Assembly (NCBI GenBank): GCA_049964655.1
Contig: JBMFXC010000044.1
Location: 1 to 21,805 of the forward strand
Direction of reading: 5' to 3'
Length of the DNA stretch: 21,805 bases
Source of the DNA: JAJZJT01 sp049964655
Lineage (GTDB): Bacteria; Actinomycetota; Acidimicrobiia; Acidimicrobiales; RAAP-2
A model generated the notes under the pieces. It was not told the origin of the DNA and did not search any database. It was given only the letters and a program-made list of their open reading frames with translations. Of this stretch, positions 14,386-21,333 are shown in pieces (position 1 is the first letter of the stretch; each line of letters opens with the position of its first letter). The position numbers were made by a program, and so were the translations under genes.

Positions 14386-15279
14386 TCAGCCCCCGGCGGT
14401 GACGGCGGCCAAGGAGGCGACCTGGTCAGGCGTGAGGGTGACGCCAGCGGCCCGGCAGTTCTCCTCGACGTGCGCCAACGAGCCCGTTCCCGGAATGGGG
14501 AGCATGACGGGTGAGCGGGCCAGCAGCCAGGCCAGGGCCACCTGGGAGGGCGTCGCCCCGACGGCACGGCACACGTCGTCGAGCGGGCCGCCCGGTCGGG
14601 CCAGGGCTCCGGAGGCGACGGGAAACCACGGGATGAAGCCGATGCCGTGGTGCTCGCAGTAGTCGAGGACGGGCTCCGAGGCCCGGTCGACGAGGTTGTA
14701 GCGGTTCTGGACCGTCGCCACCGGCACGACGCTCCTGGCTGCTTCGACGTCGGCGACCGACACCTCGGAGAGGCCGACGGCGGCCACCTTGCCCTCGTCG
14801 CACAAGGCGGCCAGCAGTCCGAACTGCTCGTCGGCGGGCACGGCCGGGTCAATCCGGTGCAACTGGAAGAGGTCGATCCGCTCGACGCCGAGCCGCCGGA
14901 GGCTGAGCTCGCACTGCTGACGGAGGTACTCGGGGCGGCCGACGGGGTGCCAGGCGTCGGGCCCGGTCCGGGCGAGGCCGGCCTTGGTGGCGATGACCAG
15001 GTCGTCCGGGTAGGGGTGGAGGGCTTCGCGGATGATCTCCTCGCTCACCGCCGGGCCGTAGGAGTCGGCGGTGTCGATGAAGTCGACGCCGAGCTCGATG
15101 GCACGCCGCACGACGGCGACCGCGACTGCCCGGTCGGGTGGCTCGCCCCAGATGCCTGGCCCGGTGATGCGCATGGCACCGAAGCCGAGCCGATGGACGG
15201 TCCGCCCGCCGATCTCGAAGGTGCCACTCGTGCTGACGGGGCGGTCGAGGGGTTGGCTGGTCGTGTCCGGTGGTGTCAT
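14386..15279 (-). CDS. Aldo/keto reductase
   Basis: This 297-residue cytoplasmic oxidoreductase is of the (beta/alpha)8 aldo/keto reductase superfamily, which reduces aldehydes and ketones with NADPH. The catalytic tetrad is visible: Asp69 and Tyr74 in FIDTADSYGP, Lys99 in IATKAG and His141 in LFQLHRID. The NADPH-binding end reads LPIPGTGSLAHVEEN, typical of the subfamily with short loops. The ATG at 15279 is chosen for AGGAAG about ten bases upstream; the frame stays open further upstream without family sequence. The substrate cannot be inferred, and no pathway neighbour is present. Confidence 0.9.
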   Translation of the reverse strand: MTPPDTTSQPLDRPVSTSGTFEIGGRTVHRLGFGAMRITGPGIWGEPPDRAVAVAVVRRAIELGVDFIDTADSYGPAVSEEIIREALHPYPDDLVIATKAGLARTGPDAWHPVGRPEYLRQQCELSLRRLGVERIDLFQLHRIDPAVPADEQFGLLAALCDEGKVAAVGLSEVSVADVEAARSVVPVATVQNRYNLVDRASEPVLDYCEHHGIGFIPWFPVASGALARPGGPLDDVCRAVGATPSQVALAWLLARSPVMLPIPGTGSLAHVEENCRAAGVTLTPDQVASLAAVTAGG

Positions 15280-15486
15280 GCGTGCTCGCTTCCTGAAGGG
15301 GACGTGTGGAGCGGGTGGTTGCCCTGGCCGCCGCCCGCGTTGGACGGGATCGGGCCGATGTGCCACCCGGGGCTTTCGGATCCCAGGCTGTCGGGTTCCC
15401 GTGGGCCCGGTGCCGGATGGTCTCGTCGGTCGGTGGCGGTGGCCGTCCTCCGTTCTACCCGCTCGGGCCAAGTCGTCGGGCCCGCG
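15280..15486. other. Intergenic region between aldo/keto reductase and CIRCE
   Basis: About 200 bases between divergent genes with no convincing gene. The minus-strand ribosome site AGGAAG of the reductase lies at about 15289-15294. No clear promoter for the reductase was found. Confidence 0.4.
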
Positions 15487-15513
15487 TTAGCACTCTCGGT
15501 AGGAGAGTGCTAA
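15487..15513. promoter_or_regulatory. CIRCE element (HrcA operator), perfect match
   Basis: TTAGCACTC (15487-15495), nine bases, GAGTGCTAA (15505-15513): this is the exact CIRCE consensus bound by the heat-shock repressor HrcA. It lies about 150 bp upstream of the hsp20 start and overlaps a likely promoter. Confidence 0.95.
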
Positions 15514-15516
15514 ACT
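15487..15516 (+). promoter_or_regulatory. Likely hsp20 promoter embedded in CIRCE
   Basis: TTAGCA (15487-15492) as -35 and TAAACT (15511-15516) as -10 are 18 bp apart, and both overlap the CIRCE arms, so HrcA binding would directly block RNA polymerase. The leader would be about 140 nt. Confidence 0.5.
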
Positions 15517-15564
15517 GAGAGGTGCGGAACGGCAGGGCGCTCTCGCCGAGCCGAGCTCCGTACC

Positions 15565-15597
15565 CGCCGGGTCGACCCGGCGCAGCGGGGCCCGCTG
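15565..15597 (+). promoter_or_regulatory. Two palindromes in the hsp20 5' leader
   Basis: A perfect 18-bp palindrome, CGCCGGGTCGACCCGGCG (15565-15582), is followed by CAGCG-GGGCC-CGCTG (15583-15597). Both would fold as hairpins in the RNA. Neither clearly pairs with the ribosome site, so a thermosensor role is not shown. Confidence 0.4.
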
Positions 15598-15660
15598 GCG
15601 TGGCCGTGCCTGTTCGTCCCGTCGAGGAACCATCGGACGACGAGCATGGAGGTGAGGCTC

Positions 15661-16095
15661 ATGGCACTGGTGCGATCTGATCCCTTCCGCGACATCGACC
15701 GTTTCCTGCAGCAGTTCTGGGCAGGTGCCCCGGCAACGCGTTCCCTGTCGATGCCCATGGACGCCTACCGCAAGGGCGACCGCTTCCTGGTGTCGATCGA
15801 CCTACCAGGCGTGGACCCGTCGACCATCGACCTCACGGTCGAGGACAACGTGTTGACGGTGAAGGCGGAACGTCCCGCTCCCGAGCCGGCGGCCGACGTC
15901 CAGACGTTGATCGTCGAGCGCCCGAGCGGCACGTTCACCCGACAGCTGCTGCTGGGCGAGAACCTCGACACGTCGAGGATCGAGGCCGACTACGAGGCCG
16001 GGGTGCTGTCGCTTGCCATCCCGGTCGCCGAGCACGCCAAGCCGCGACGGATCGAGGTCCGGGCCCACGGGGAGCCGCACCGACTGACCGCCTGA
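15661..16095 (+). CDS. Small heat-shock protein, Hsp20/alpha-crystallin family
   Basis: This 144-residue ATP-independent chaperone holds unfolding proteins in large oligomers. The N-terminal arm (1-30) carries DPFRDIDRFLQQFW; the alpha-crystallin domain spans about 32-125 with MDAYRKGDRFLVSIDLPG, ERPSGTFTRQL and the hallmark AGVLSLAIPV. The short tail has the I-x-I/V type anchor IEV (131-133). The ATG at 15661 is preferred over the in-frame ATG at 15646, because GGAGGTGAGG lies between them and is correctly placed for 15661. A perfect CIRCE element upstream predicts HrcA repression and heat induction. The gene stands alone between a divergent reductase and a convergent lipoprotein gene. Confidence 0.93.
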   Translation: MALVRSDPFRDIDRFLQQFWAGAPATRSLSMPMDAYRKGDRFLVSIDLPGVDPSTIDLTVEDNVLTVKAERPAPEPAADVQTLIVERPSGTFTRQLLLGENLDTSRIEADYEAGVLSLAIPVAEHAKPRRIEVRAHGEPHRLTA

Positions 16096-16121
16096 GCTCG
16101 GGCGACCGCCTGAGCCCGGGC
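16086..16121 (+). repeat. 18-bp tandem duplication over the hsp20 stop codon
   Basis: GACCGCCTGAGCTCGGGC (16086-16103) is repeated with one mismatch at 16104-16121. The unit contains the stop codon and is a multiple of three, so a second in-frame TGA follows six codons later. Confidence 0.75.
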
Positions 16122-16146
16122 CTTCGGTTGGGCAGACCATCCGTGC

Positions 16147-16187
16147 GCGGCGGGCACGGGCGCCCTCGTCGTGTCCGTGCCCGCCGC
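16147..16187. terminator. Bidirectional terminator hairpin between hsp20 and hydrolase
   Basis: A perfect 13-bp stem (16147-16159 with 16175-16187, core GGCGGGCACGG) and a 15-nt loop lie between two convergent genes. No T-tract, but the stem is very strong and its position fits. Confidence 0.7.
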
Positions 16188-16225
16188 AGCGGCCTGTCGT
16201 CCAGGCGGCTTCAGCACCGGCGGGT

Positions 16226-17452
16226 TCAGTCAGCGGCGGTGACCGTGGCGGTGACGCCGGGGTACGCCGTGCCAAGCCCCGGGCCGAAGCCCGTTCCTGC
16301 GGGGTCGAGCCCGAGCCCGTCACGAAGCTGGGCCGTGACGGCCTGGTCGATCAGCGGGTAGGCGTGCACGGGGTCGACGTCGGGCGGGAAACAGCCATCG
16401 GTGGCGAGCTTGGCCAGCGTGCCGAGCCCCCCGCCGGCGCCGAGCGCCGCCTTCAGCTCGGTGACGAGCCGGGTGGAGCCGGTGTGGATCGTGCAGATGT
16501 CGTCGAAGACGTTGTGGCCGGCACCGGCGATCACCACGAGGCGCTTGGGGGTGGGAAGGGCGGCGTAGGTGGCCCGCACGCTGGCCGGCGAGACGACCTG
16601 GTCGGCGCTCCCCACCATGACGAGTCCAGGGACGTGTGTCGTCGGTGCGGTGCCCGGCGCGGGTGCCAGGGCCACGTACGTCTTGACCTGGTGGTCGGTT
16701 GCCGCCAAGGTGATGGCGGCGCCGCCGCCAAGCGAGTGGCCGACGACGGCGAGCCGGGCCAGGTCGAGGAGGTGGGCGAAGCGGCCCCCCGGCCGGTCGA
16801 GCGCGCTGGCGTAGGCGATCGCCGCCTTGAGCGCCTGGGCCGCCGTGAGGGCGTCGAGGGCGTGCGAGCCGGCCAGCACCGAGGCGAGATCGGTCGCCTG
16901 CTCCTCGGGGGCGATGATCACGAAGCCCCAGGTAGCCAGGTGGTCGGTGAGGAAGCTCGACTGTTCGGGGTAGGAGCCGTACCCGTGGGCGAAGAGCACG
17001 ACCGGGAAGGCGTGGGAAGGATCTCCCGAGGCCCCCGTGTCGCGGGCGACCGGCGCGTCGAGGTAGGCCGTGGTGGGCACGGAGTCGGGGAGCTTGGCGA
17101 GGACGGGGTTGTCGGCCTCGGCCGGGCTCACCCACTGCTTGAGCTGGTACGTGTAGGTCGACGCACCGCGGACCGACGCGCGATCGACCGGGTACCAGAG
17201 CTGCACCGGGTCGCCGTCGGGCAGCGTGGCCCGCATGGTTCCCGCGGCATACGGCCCGGGCACCGACCACGTGCGGACCCCGACTGCGGGCTTGGAGGGC
17301 GCGCCGGCTATCGACCCGGAGGAACCGCAGGCGGCGAGCGTGATGGCAGCTGCCGCGACGACCGCGGCGACGGTGGCGGAGCGCCGATGCCCCACGGGAG
17401 GCACTCGGCGCCGCTTCGCCATCCCGTGCCGCTTCGTCCCTGGAGCTGCCAT
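16226..17452 (-). CDS. Lipoprotein alpha/beta hydrolase (lipase/cutinase-like)
   Basis: This 408-residue protein has a basic N-terminus, a hydrophobic stretch and the lipobox ITLAAC with Cys42, so it should be a membrane-anchored exported lipoprotein. The alpha/beta hydrolase domain shows the oxyanion loop FAHGYGS (154-160), the nucleophile Ser240 in VVGHSLGGG, Asp284 in GSADQVV and His313 in AGHNVF. The layout resembles the dienelactone hydrolase, acetylhydrolase and cutinase-like group acting on esters; the substrate is unknown. Cys320 and Cys354 could form a disulfide. The ATG at 17452 is preferred over a nearby TTG, because a -10-like TAGCGT lies 8 bases upstream. It converges on hsp20 and diverges from the acyl-CoA dehydrogenase gene. 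Confidence 0.88.
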   Translation of the reverse strand: MAAPGTKRHGMAKRRRVPPVGHRRSATVAAVVAAAAITLAACGSSGSIAGAPSKPAVGVRTWSVPGPYAAGTMRATLPDGDPVQLWYPVDRASVRGASTYTYQLKQWVSPAEADNPVLAKLPDSVPTTAYLDAPVARDTGASGDPSHAFPVVLFAHGYGSYPEQSSFLTDHLATWGFVIIAPEEQATDLASVLAGSHALDALTAAQALKAAIAYASALDRPGGRFAHLLDLARLAVVGHSLGGGAAITLAATDHQVKTYVALAPAPGTAPTTHVPGLVMVGSADQVVSPASVRATYAALPTPKRLVVIAGAGHNVFDDICTIHTGSTRLVTELKAALGAGGGLGTLAKLATDGCFPPDVDPVHAYPLIDQAVTAQLRDGLGLDPAGTGFGPGLGTAYPGVTATVTAAD

Positions 17453-17460
17453 CGCTGGCA

Positions 17461-17466
17461 ACGCTA
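17461..17466 (-). promoter_or_regulatory. -10-like TAGCGT for a leaderless hydrolase transcript
   Basis: Read on the minus strand, TAGCGT ends 8 bases before the ATG at 17452, with no ribosome site between. No clear -35 box. Confidence 0.4.
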
Positions 17467-17522
17467 GCCATCGTCCCGAGTCGGTGACGGATGGTGGAAC
17501 GGGCGGGGCGGGTGGGCCCCAC

Positions 17523-17528
17523 TAACCT
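17523..17528 (+). promoter_or_regulatory. -10-like TAACCT for a leaderless acyl-CoA dehydrogenase transcript
   Basis: TAACCT lies 6 bp before the GTG at 17535. The identical hexamer precedes the nitrobindin gene at a similar distance. Confidence 0.5.
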
Positions 17529-17534
17529 CGGGCT

Positions 17535-18716
17535 GTGCACTTCGATCTCAGTCCTGAGCTCGCCGACCTCCAGCAGAGCGTGCGCCGTCTCGCCCAGGAG
17601 AAGGTGAAGCCTCGTGCTCGCGACGTCGACACCACGGGGGAGTACCCGGCCGACCTCTTCGAGGCGTTTCGCCAGGCGGACCTGCTCGGCCTGTGCCTCC
17701 CGCCCGAGCTCGGCGGGTCGGGGGCCGGCATCCTCGGGCTGACGATCGCCATCGAGGAGGTGGCGAAGTACTCGAACACCGCCGCCCTCATGTTGCTGCT
17801 CACGCGGCTGCCCACCGGCCCCGTGCTGATCGCCGGCAGCGACGAGCAGAAGCGGCGGTACCTCCCGGGCATCGCCACCGGCGAGCTGCGGGCCGCCTTC
17901 GGGCTGTCCGAGCCGCAAGCCGGCAGCGACGTGGCCGGCATGCGCACTCGGGCCGTCCCCGACACGACGCCCGGTCACGAAGGTGGCTGGGTGTTGACCG
18001 GCACCAAGTGCTGGATGTCGGGCGTACGCGAGGCGGACTGGTACACGGTGTTCGCCAAGACGGGTGACCCCACGCGGCGCGACCACGCTTCCATCACGGC
18101 CTTCATCGTGGAGCGGACCTGGGACGGCGTCTCGGTCGGGCGCACCGACACCAAGATGGGTGTGCGGGGCGTCGACACCGGCGAGCTGGTGCTGGACGGC
18201 GTGCGTGTGCCGGCCGAGAACGTCATCGGCGAGGTGGGCGGGTTCCGTCTGGCCATGCTCGGCCTGAACGCCATGCGGCCGATCGTCGCCGCCCGGGGCA
18301 TCGGCCTGGCCGAGGGGGCGCTCATGTACGCCACCGAGTACGTGAAGGAGCGAGAGGCGTTCGGGCACACCATCGCCGACTTCCAGGGGATCCAGTGGGA
18401 GATCGCCAAGGTCGCCGTCGACATCGAGGCAGCTCGCTTGCTCACCTACCGGGCGGCGTGGCTGGCCGACCAGGGAAAGTTCGGTCGAGAGCACGTGCCG
18501 TTCCTGTCGATGGCCAAGTACCACGCCACCGAGCTGGCGGTACGGGCCTCGGGCCTTGCCGTCCAGCTCCTCGGCGCCGCCGGGTACATGGCTGACCATC
18601 CGACGGAGCAGTGGTACCGGGACGCCAAGCAGCTCACGATCGTCGAGGGGACCTCCCAGGTCCAGCTCGGGCTCATCGCCCGAGGGGTGCTCGGCCACGA
18701 CCTGTGGTGGGACTGA
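17535..18716 (+). CDS. Acyl-CoA dehydrogenase
   Basis: This 393-residue FAD enzyme introduces a trans-2 double bond into acyl-CoA. All three parts of the fold are present: an N-terminal helical domain (1-120), the middle beta domain with FGLSEPQAGSD and the FAD-contacting WVLTGTKCWMSGV, and the C-terminal helical domain with EYVKEREAFGHTIADFQ. The catalytic base is Glu371 in TIVEGTSQVQ, the position used by short- and medium-chain enzymes; chain length or branched-chain preference cannot be read. The length is normal. The GTG start is set by the N-terminal match and the promoter box upstream. The stop is one base before the trpD start, so the two genes are probably cotranscribed, although their pathways are unrelated. 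Confidence 0.94.
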   Translation: MHFDLSPELADLQQSVRRLAQEKVKPRARDVDTTGEYPADLFEAFRQADLLGLCLPPELGGSGAGILGLTIAIEEVAKYSNTAALMLLLTRLPTGPVLIAGSDEQKRRYLPGIATGELRAAFGLSEPQAGSDVAGMRTRAVPDTTPGHEGGWVLTGTKCWMSGVREADWYTVFAKTGDPTRRDHASITAFIVERTWDGVSVGRTDTKMGVRGVDTGELVLDGVRVPAENVIGEVGGFRLAMLGLNAMRPIVAARGIGLAEGALMYATEYVKEREAFGHTIADFQGIQWEIAKVAVDIEAARLLTYRAAWLADQGKFGREHVPFLSMAKYHATELAVRASGLAVQLLGAAGYMADHPTEQWYRDAKQLTIVEGTSQVQLGLIARGVLGHDLWWD

Positions 18717-18717
18717 G

Positions 18718-19839
18718 GTGAGCAGGGACCAGGTGACCGGTGCTCTGCCGGAGGGAGACCGGCCACCGGGAGCGGAGCTCTTCGCCGAACTGGGCGGCTG
18801 GCCGGGCGTGCTGACCCGGCTCCTCGACGGCGCTGCGCTCGGGCTGGTCGAGGCCGAGGCGGTGATGGGCCAGGTCCTCGCCGGGGTAGCGACCGAGGCT
18901 CAGATCGCCGCCTTCGCCGTGGCGCTGCGGGCCAAGGGCGAGACCGTCGAGGAGATGACCGGGTTCGTCCGGGCCATGCTCACCCACGGCGTGCGCCTCG
19001 AGCTTCCTGCCGGGGTCGAGGTCGTCGACACCTGTGGCACCGGCGGCGACCGGCTGCGTTCCATCAACGTTTCGACGATCGCCGCCCTCGTCGTGGCGGC
19101 CACGGGCGCCAAGGTGTGCAAGCACGGTGGGCGGGCGTCGTCCTCCGCGGTGGGGGCAGCCGACGTGCTCGAGGCCCTGGGCGTGGCCGCGGACCTGGGC
19201 CCGGTCGGCGTGGCCCGGTGCATCGACGAGGTCGGCATGGGCTTCTGCTTCGCCCCGAGGTTCCACCCGGCCATGCGCTACGCCGGCCCGGTCCGCAAGC
19301 AGCTCGGGATCCCCACGGTGTTCAACTACCTCGGTCCACTGGCCAACCCGGCGCGGGCGCGCTACCAGGTGGTCGGGGTGAGCGATCCGTCGATGGCCGA
19401 CAAGATGCTCGGCGTGCTGGCGAGGAACGGCACTCGGCGGGCCATGGTCGTCTACGGAGACGACGGGCTCGACGAGCTGAGCACCACGGGCCCGTCGACG
19501 GTGCACGAGCTGGTGGCGGATGCCGACGGCCATGTCGACACCTGGGTGTCGCGTGTCGAGCCGGAGGTCCTCGGCCTCGACCTCGTCACCATCGAGGACC
19601 TCCGCGGCGGCGACGCAGCCGTCAACGCGGAGGTCATCCGGCGTGTGCTCCGAGGCGAGCGATCGCCCCACCGGGACGTGGCCGTCCTCAACGCGGCCGC
19701 TGCCCTCGTCGTCGTGGGAACGGTCGGCGACCTCGCTGCCGGCGTGGCATTGGCCGGGGAAGTCCTCGACGACGGCCGAGCCGAGGGGGTCCTCGACGCC
19801 CTCGTCCGGGTCTCGACCGAGGCCGCCGCCGCCGAGTAG
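18718..19839 (+). CDS. trpD: Anthranilate phosphoribosyltransferase
   Basis: This 373-residue enzyme joins anthranilate to phosphoribosyl pyrophosphate, the second step of tryptophan synthesis. The N-terminal helical domain (about 20-95) is followed by the PRPP loop DTCGTGGD at 104-111 and NVST (117-120), then KHGGRASSS at 135-143, FAPRFHPAM, and the Mg-binding DGLDELS. Family members usually read KHGNR here; the Asn is replaced by Gly138, which is odd because that Asn contacts the substrate. The remaining signature still favours trpD over the related thymidine phosphorylases. The GTG at 18718 follows the upstream stop by one base, which suggests coupling. No other trp genes are in view, so the pathway is scattered. 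Confidence 0.9.
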   Translation: MSRDQVTGALPEGDRPPGAELFAELGGWPGVLTRLLDGAALGLVEAEAVMGQVLAGVATEAQIAAFAVALRAKGETVEEMTGFVRAMLTHGVRLELPAGVEVVDTCGTGGDRLRSINVSTIAALVVAATGAKVCKHGGRASSSAVGAADVLEALGVAADLGPVGVARCIDEVGMGFCFAPRFHPAMRYAGPVRKQLGIPTVFNYLGPLANPARARYQVVGVSDPSMADKMLGVLARNGTRRAMVVYGDDGLDELSTTGPSTVHELVADADGHVDTWVSRVEPEVLGLDLVTIEDLRGGDAAVNAEVIRRVLRGERSPHRDVAVLNAAAALVVVGTVGDLAAGVALAGEVLDDGRAEGVLDALVRVSTEAAAAE

Positions 19840-20117
19840 CGCTCCTGGCGCACCGAGCCCATCTCGGCGGGCACCGAGCCCGTTCCCTTCCGGCACGCCG
19901 CGGACCGACGACGACGGGCCGGCGCCGAACGAGGCGACGAGCCGGCACAACGCAGCCTCAACTCGCGGCTCCGACCAGGGACGACGTCCCCGCCGACCTC
20001 AAGCGCTGCGCGCCCGGTGCCGATGACCACTCCCAGTGGCTGCGGGCGTGCCCGTGGCTTCGTTGGCTGTCCATGGTTGGCACGGATGCATGACCACACA
20101 GGCACGGACGCGTTGCG
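19840..20117. other. Intergenic region between trpD and flbD
   Basis: About 280 bases with no supported gene. GCACCGAGCCC occurs twice (19850-19860 and 19871-19881). A GCCGATGA sequence at 20019-20026 resembles the -10 element of flagellar sigma-28 promoters, with CAAG 15 bases upstream as a poor -35. Confidence 0.35.
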
Positions 20118-20534
20118 ATGATCCCACTCACCAGGCTCAACGGCGACCCGATCGCCATCAACCCGGACCGCATCGAGCGCGCCGACGTCACCCCTGACGT
20201 GGTGCTGACGATGAGCGACGGGTCGAAGTTCGTGATCGGGGAGACCCTCGACGAGCTCATCGACCGGATCCGGCTCTTCCGGGCCTCGGTCCTCGCCCTC
20301 TCCCACCGGCTCGTCTTCGACGACGAGGACGACGGCCAGCGCAAGTTCCGCCTCGTGCGCGGTGGGAGCGGGACCGTCGTGGACCGCCCCGAGCACGTCT
20401 CGGAAGCGGCAGGCGTGCCACGGCTGATCGGCGTGGTCACCCCCTTGCCGAGCACCAGCCAGGGCGCAGACGCCACCCCGGCTGGCCGGTCGGGGTCCGA
20501 CGAGCCACCACCGGTGGCAGGGCCGACGGCATGA
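20118..20534 (+). CDS. flbD: Flagellar protein FlbD with long C-terminal extension
   Basis: The first 65 or so residues match the small flagellar FlbD/SwrD family (PF06289), with MIPLTRLNG at the start, then INPDRIERADVTPDVVLTMSDG, KFVIGETLDELIDRI. Members are usually about 60-80 residues and lie beside motA; in Bacillus the homologue SwrD raises motor power. This protein is 138 residues; the second half is rich in Pro, Ser and Gly, looks disordered and matches nothing I know. motA follows after a 10-bp gap, giving the common flbD-motA-motB order. No good ribosome site is seen before the ATG. Confidence 0.85.
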   Translation: MIPLTRLNGDPIAINPDRIERADVTPDVVLTMSDGSKFVIGETLDELIDRIRLFRASVLALSHRLVFDDEDDGQRKFRLVRGGSGTVVDRPEHVSEAAGVPRLIGVVTPLPSTSQGADATPAGRSGSDEPPPVAGPTA

Positions 20535-20544
20535 GGGGGCGACG

Positions 20545-21333
20545 ATGAACAAGAAGTTCACCATGGTCTCCATCGCTGCCGCCTTGGGCGCCATCTTCGT
20601 CGCCATGTTCATGGACGGCAGCAACCCGATGGTGCTGTTCAAGCCCGCTCCACTCATCCTCGTGTTCGGCGGGACGACCTTTGCCTCACTGGCCGGCTTC
20701 CTCCGTAGCGACGTGAAGAACTTCAAGGCGGTGCTGTCCAAGGCCGTGAGCGGCTCGCCGGACTCCCCCGACGAGGACATCACCCGGCTGGTGGCACTGG
20801 CCGAGGTCGCTCGGCGGGAAGGCCTGCTCGCCCTCGAGAAGGCAGCCGCTGACATCGACGACCCCTTCTTCCGGCGGGGCGTCGAGATGACGGTCGACGG
20901 CAACGATCCCGAAGAGATCCGCGACATCATGGAGGGCGAGATCGAGGCCTTGCGGGAGCGGCACAAGGTCGGGGCCAAGTTCTTCGCCGACATGGGCGGG
21001 TTCGCCCCCACGCTCGGCATCATCGGCACGGTCGTCGGGCTCATCCACGTCCTCGGGAACCTCAGCAACCCCGACGCCCTCGGCCCGGCCATCGCCTCGG
21101 CGTTCACCGCCACCCTGTGGGGGGTGATGTCGGCGAACATCGTGTGGATCCCCATCGCCAACAAGCTCAAGCGCTCGAGCCAGCACGAAGTCCAAGGCCG
21201 GCGACTGATCCTCGACGGCATCCTCGCCATCCAGGCCGGCAACAGCCCGCGCATGGTCCAGGCCAAGTTGCAGGCCTACCTGCCGCCCAAGGACCGGGGT
21301 GACCGCCACGCCAAGGAGAAGGAAGCGGCCTGA
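20545..21333 (+). CDS. motA: Flagellar motor stator protein MotA
   Basis: This 262-residue inner-membrane protein forms, with MotB, the ion channel that drives the flagellar motor. Four membrane segments are visible (about 6-24, 34-53, 152-172, 186-206). The cytoplasmic loop carries Arg90 and Glu98 in ARREGLLALE, matching the charged residues of E. coli MotA that contact the rotor, and FAPTLGIIGTVVG with Pro155 shapes the channel next to the MotB Asp. Whether protons or sodium are used cannot be read with confidence. GAGGGGGCG upstream supports the ATG. The stop overlaps the motB start (TGATG), so the two subunits are translationally coupled. Confidence 0.96.
   Translation: MNKKFTMVSIAAALGAIFVAMFMDGSNPMVLFKPAPLILVFGGTTFASLAGFLRSDVKNFKAVLSKAVSGSPDSPDEDITRLVALAEVARREGLLALEKAAADIDDPFFRRGVEMTVDGNDPEEIRDIMEGEIEALRERHKVGAKFFADMGGFAPTLGIIGTVVGLIHVLGNLSNPDALGPAIASAFTATLWGVMSANIVWIPIANKLKRSSQHEVQGRRLILDGILAIQAGNSPRMVQAKLQAYLPPKDRGDRHAKEKEAA

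Noticed and set aside
16320..18698. Very long minus-strand open frame across the hydrolase and acyl-CoA dehydrogenase genes
   Set aside because: It has Arg/Pro/Gly-rich shadow composition and overlaps two clear genes; long antisense frames are expected in high-GC DNA.
19452..21266. Long minus-strand frame opposite trpD, flbD and motA
   Set aside because: Antisense to three well-identified genes, with Ser/Arg/Met-rich shadow composition.
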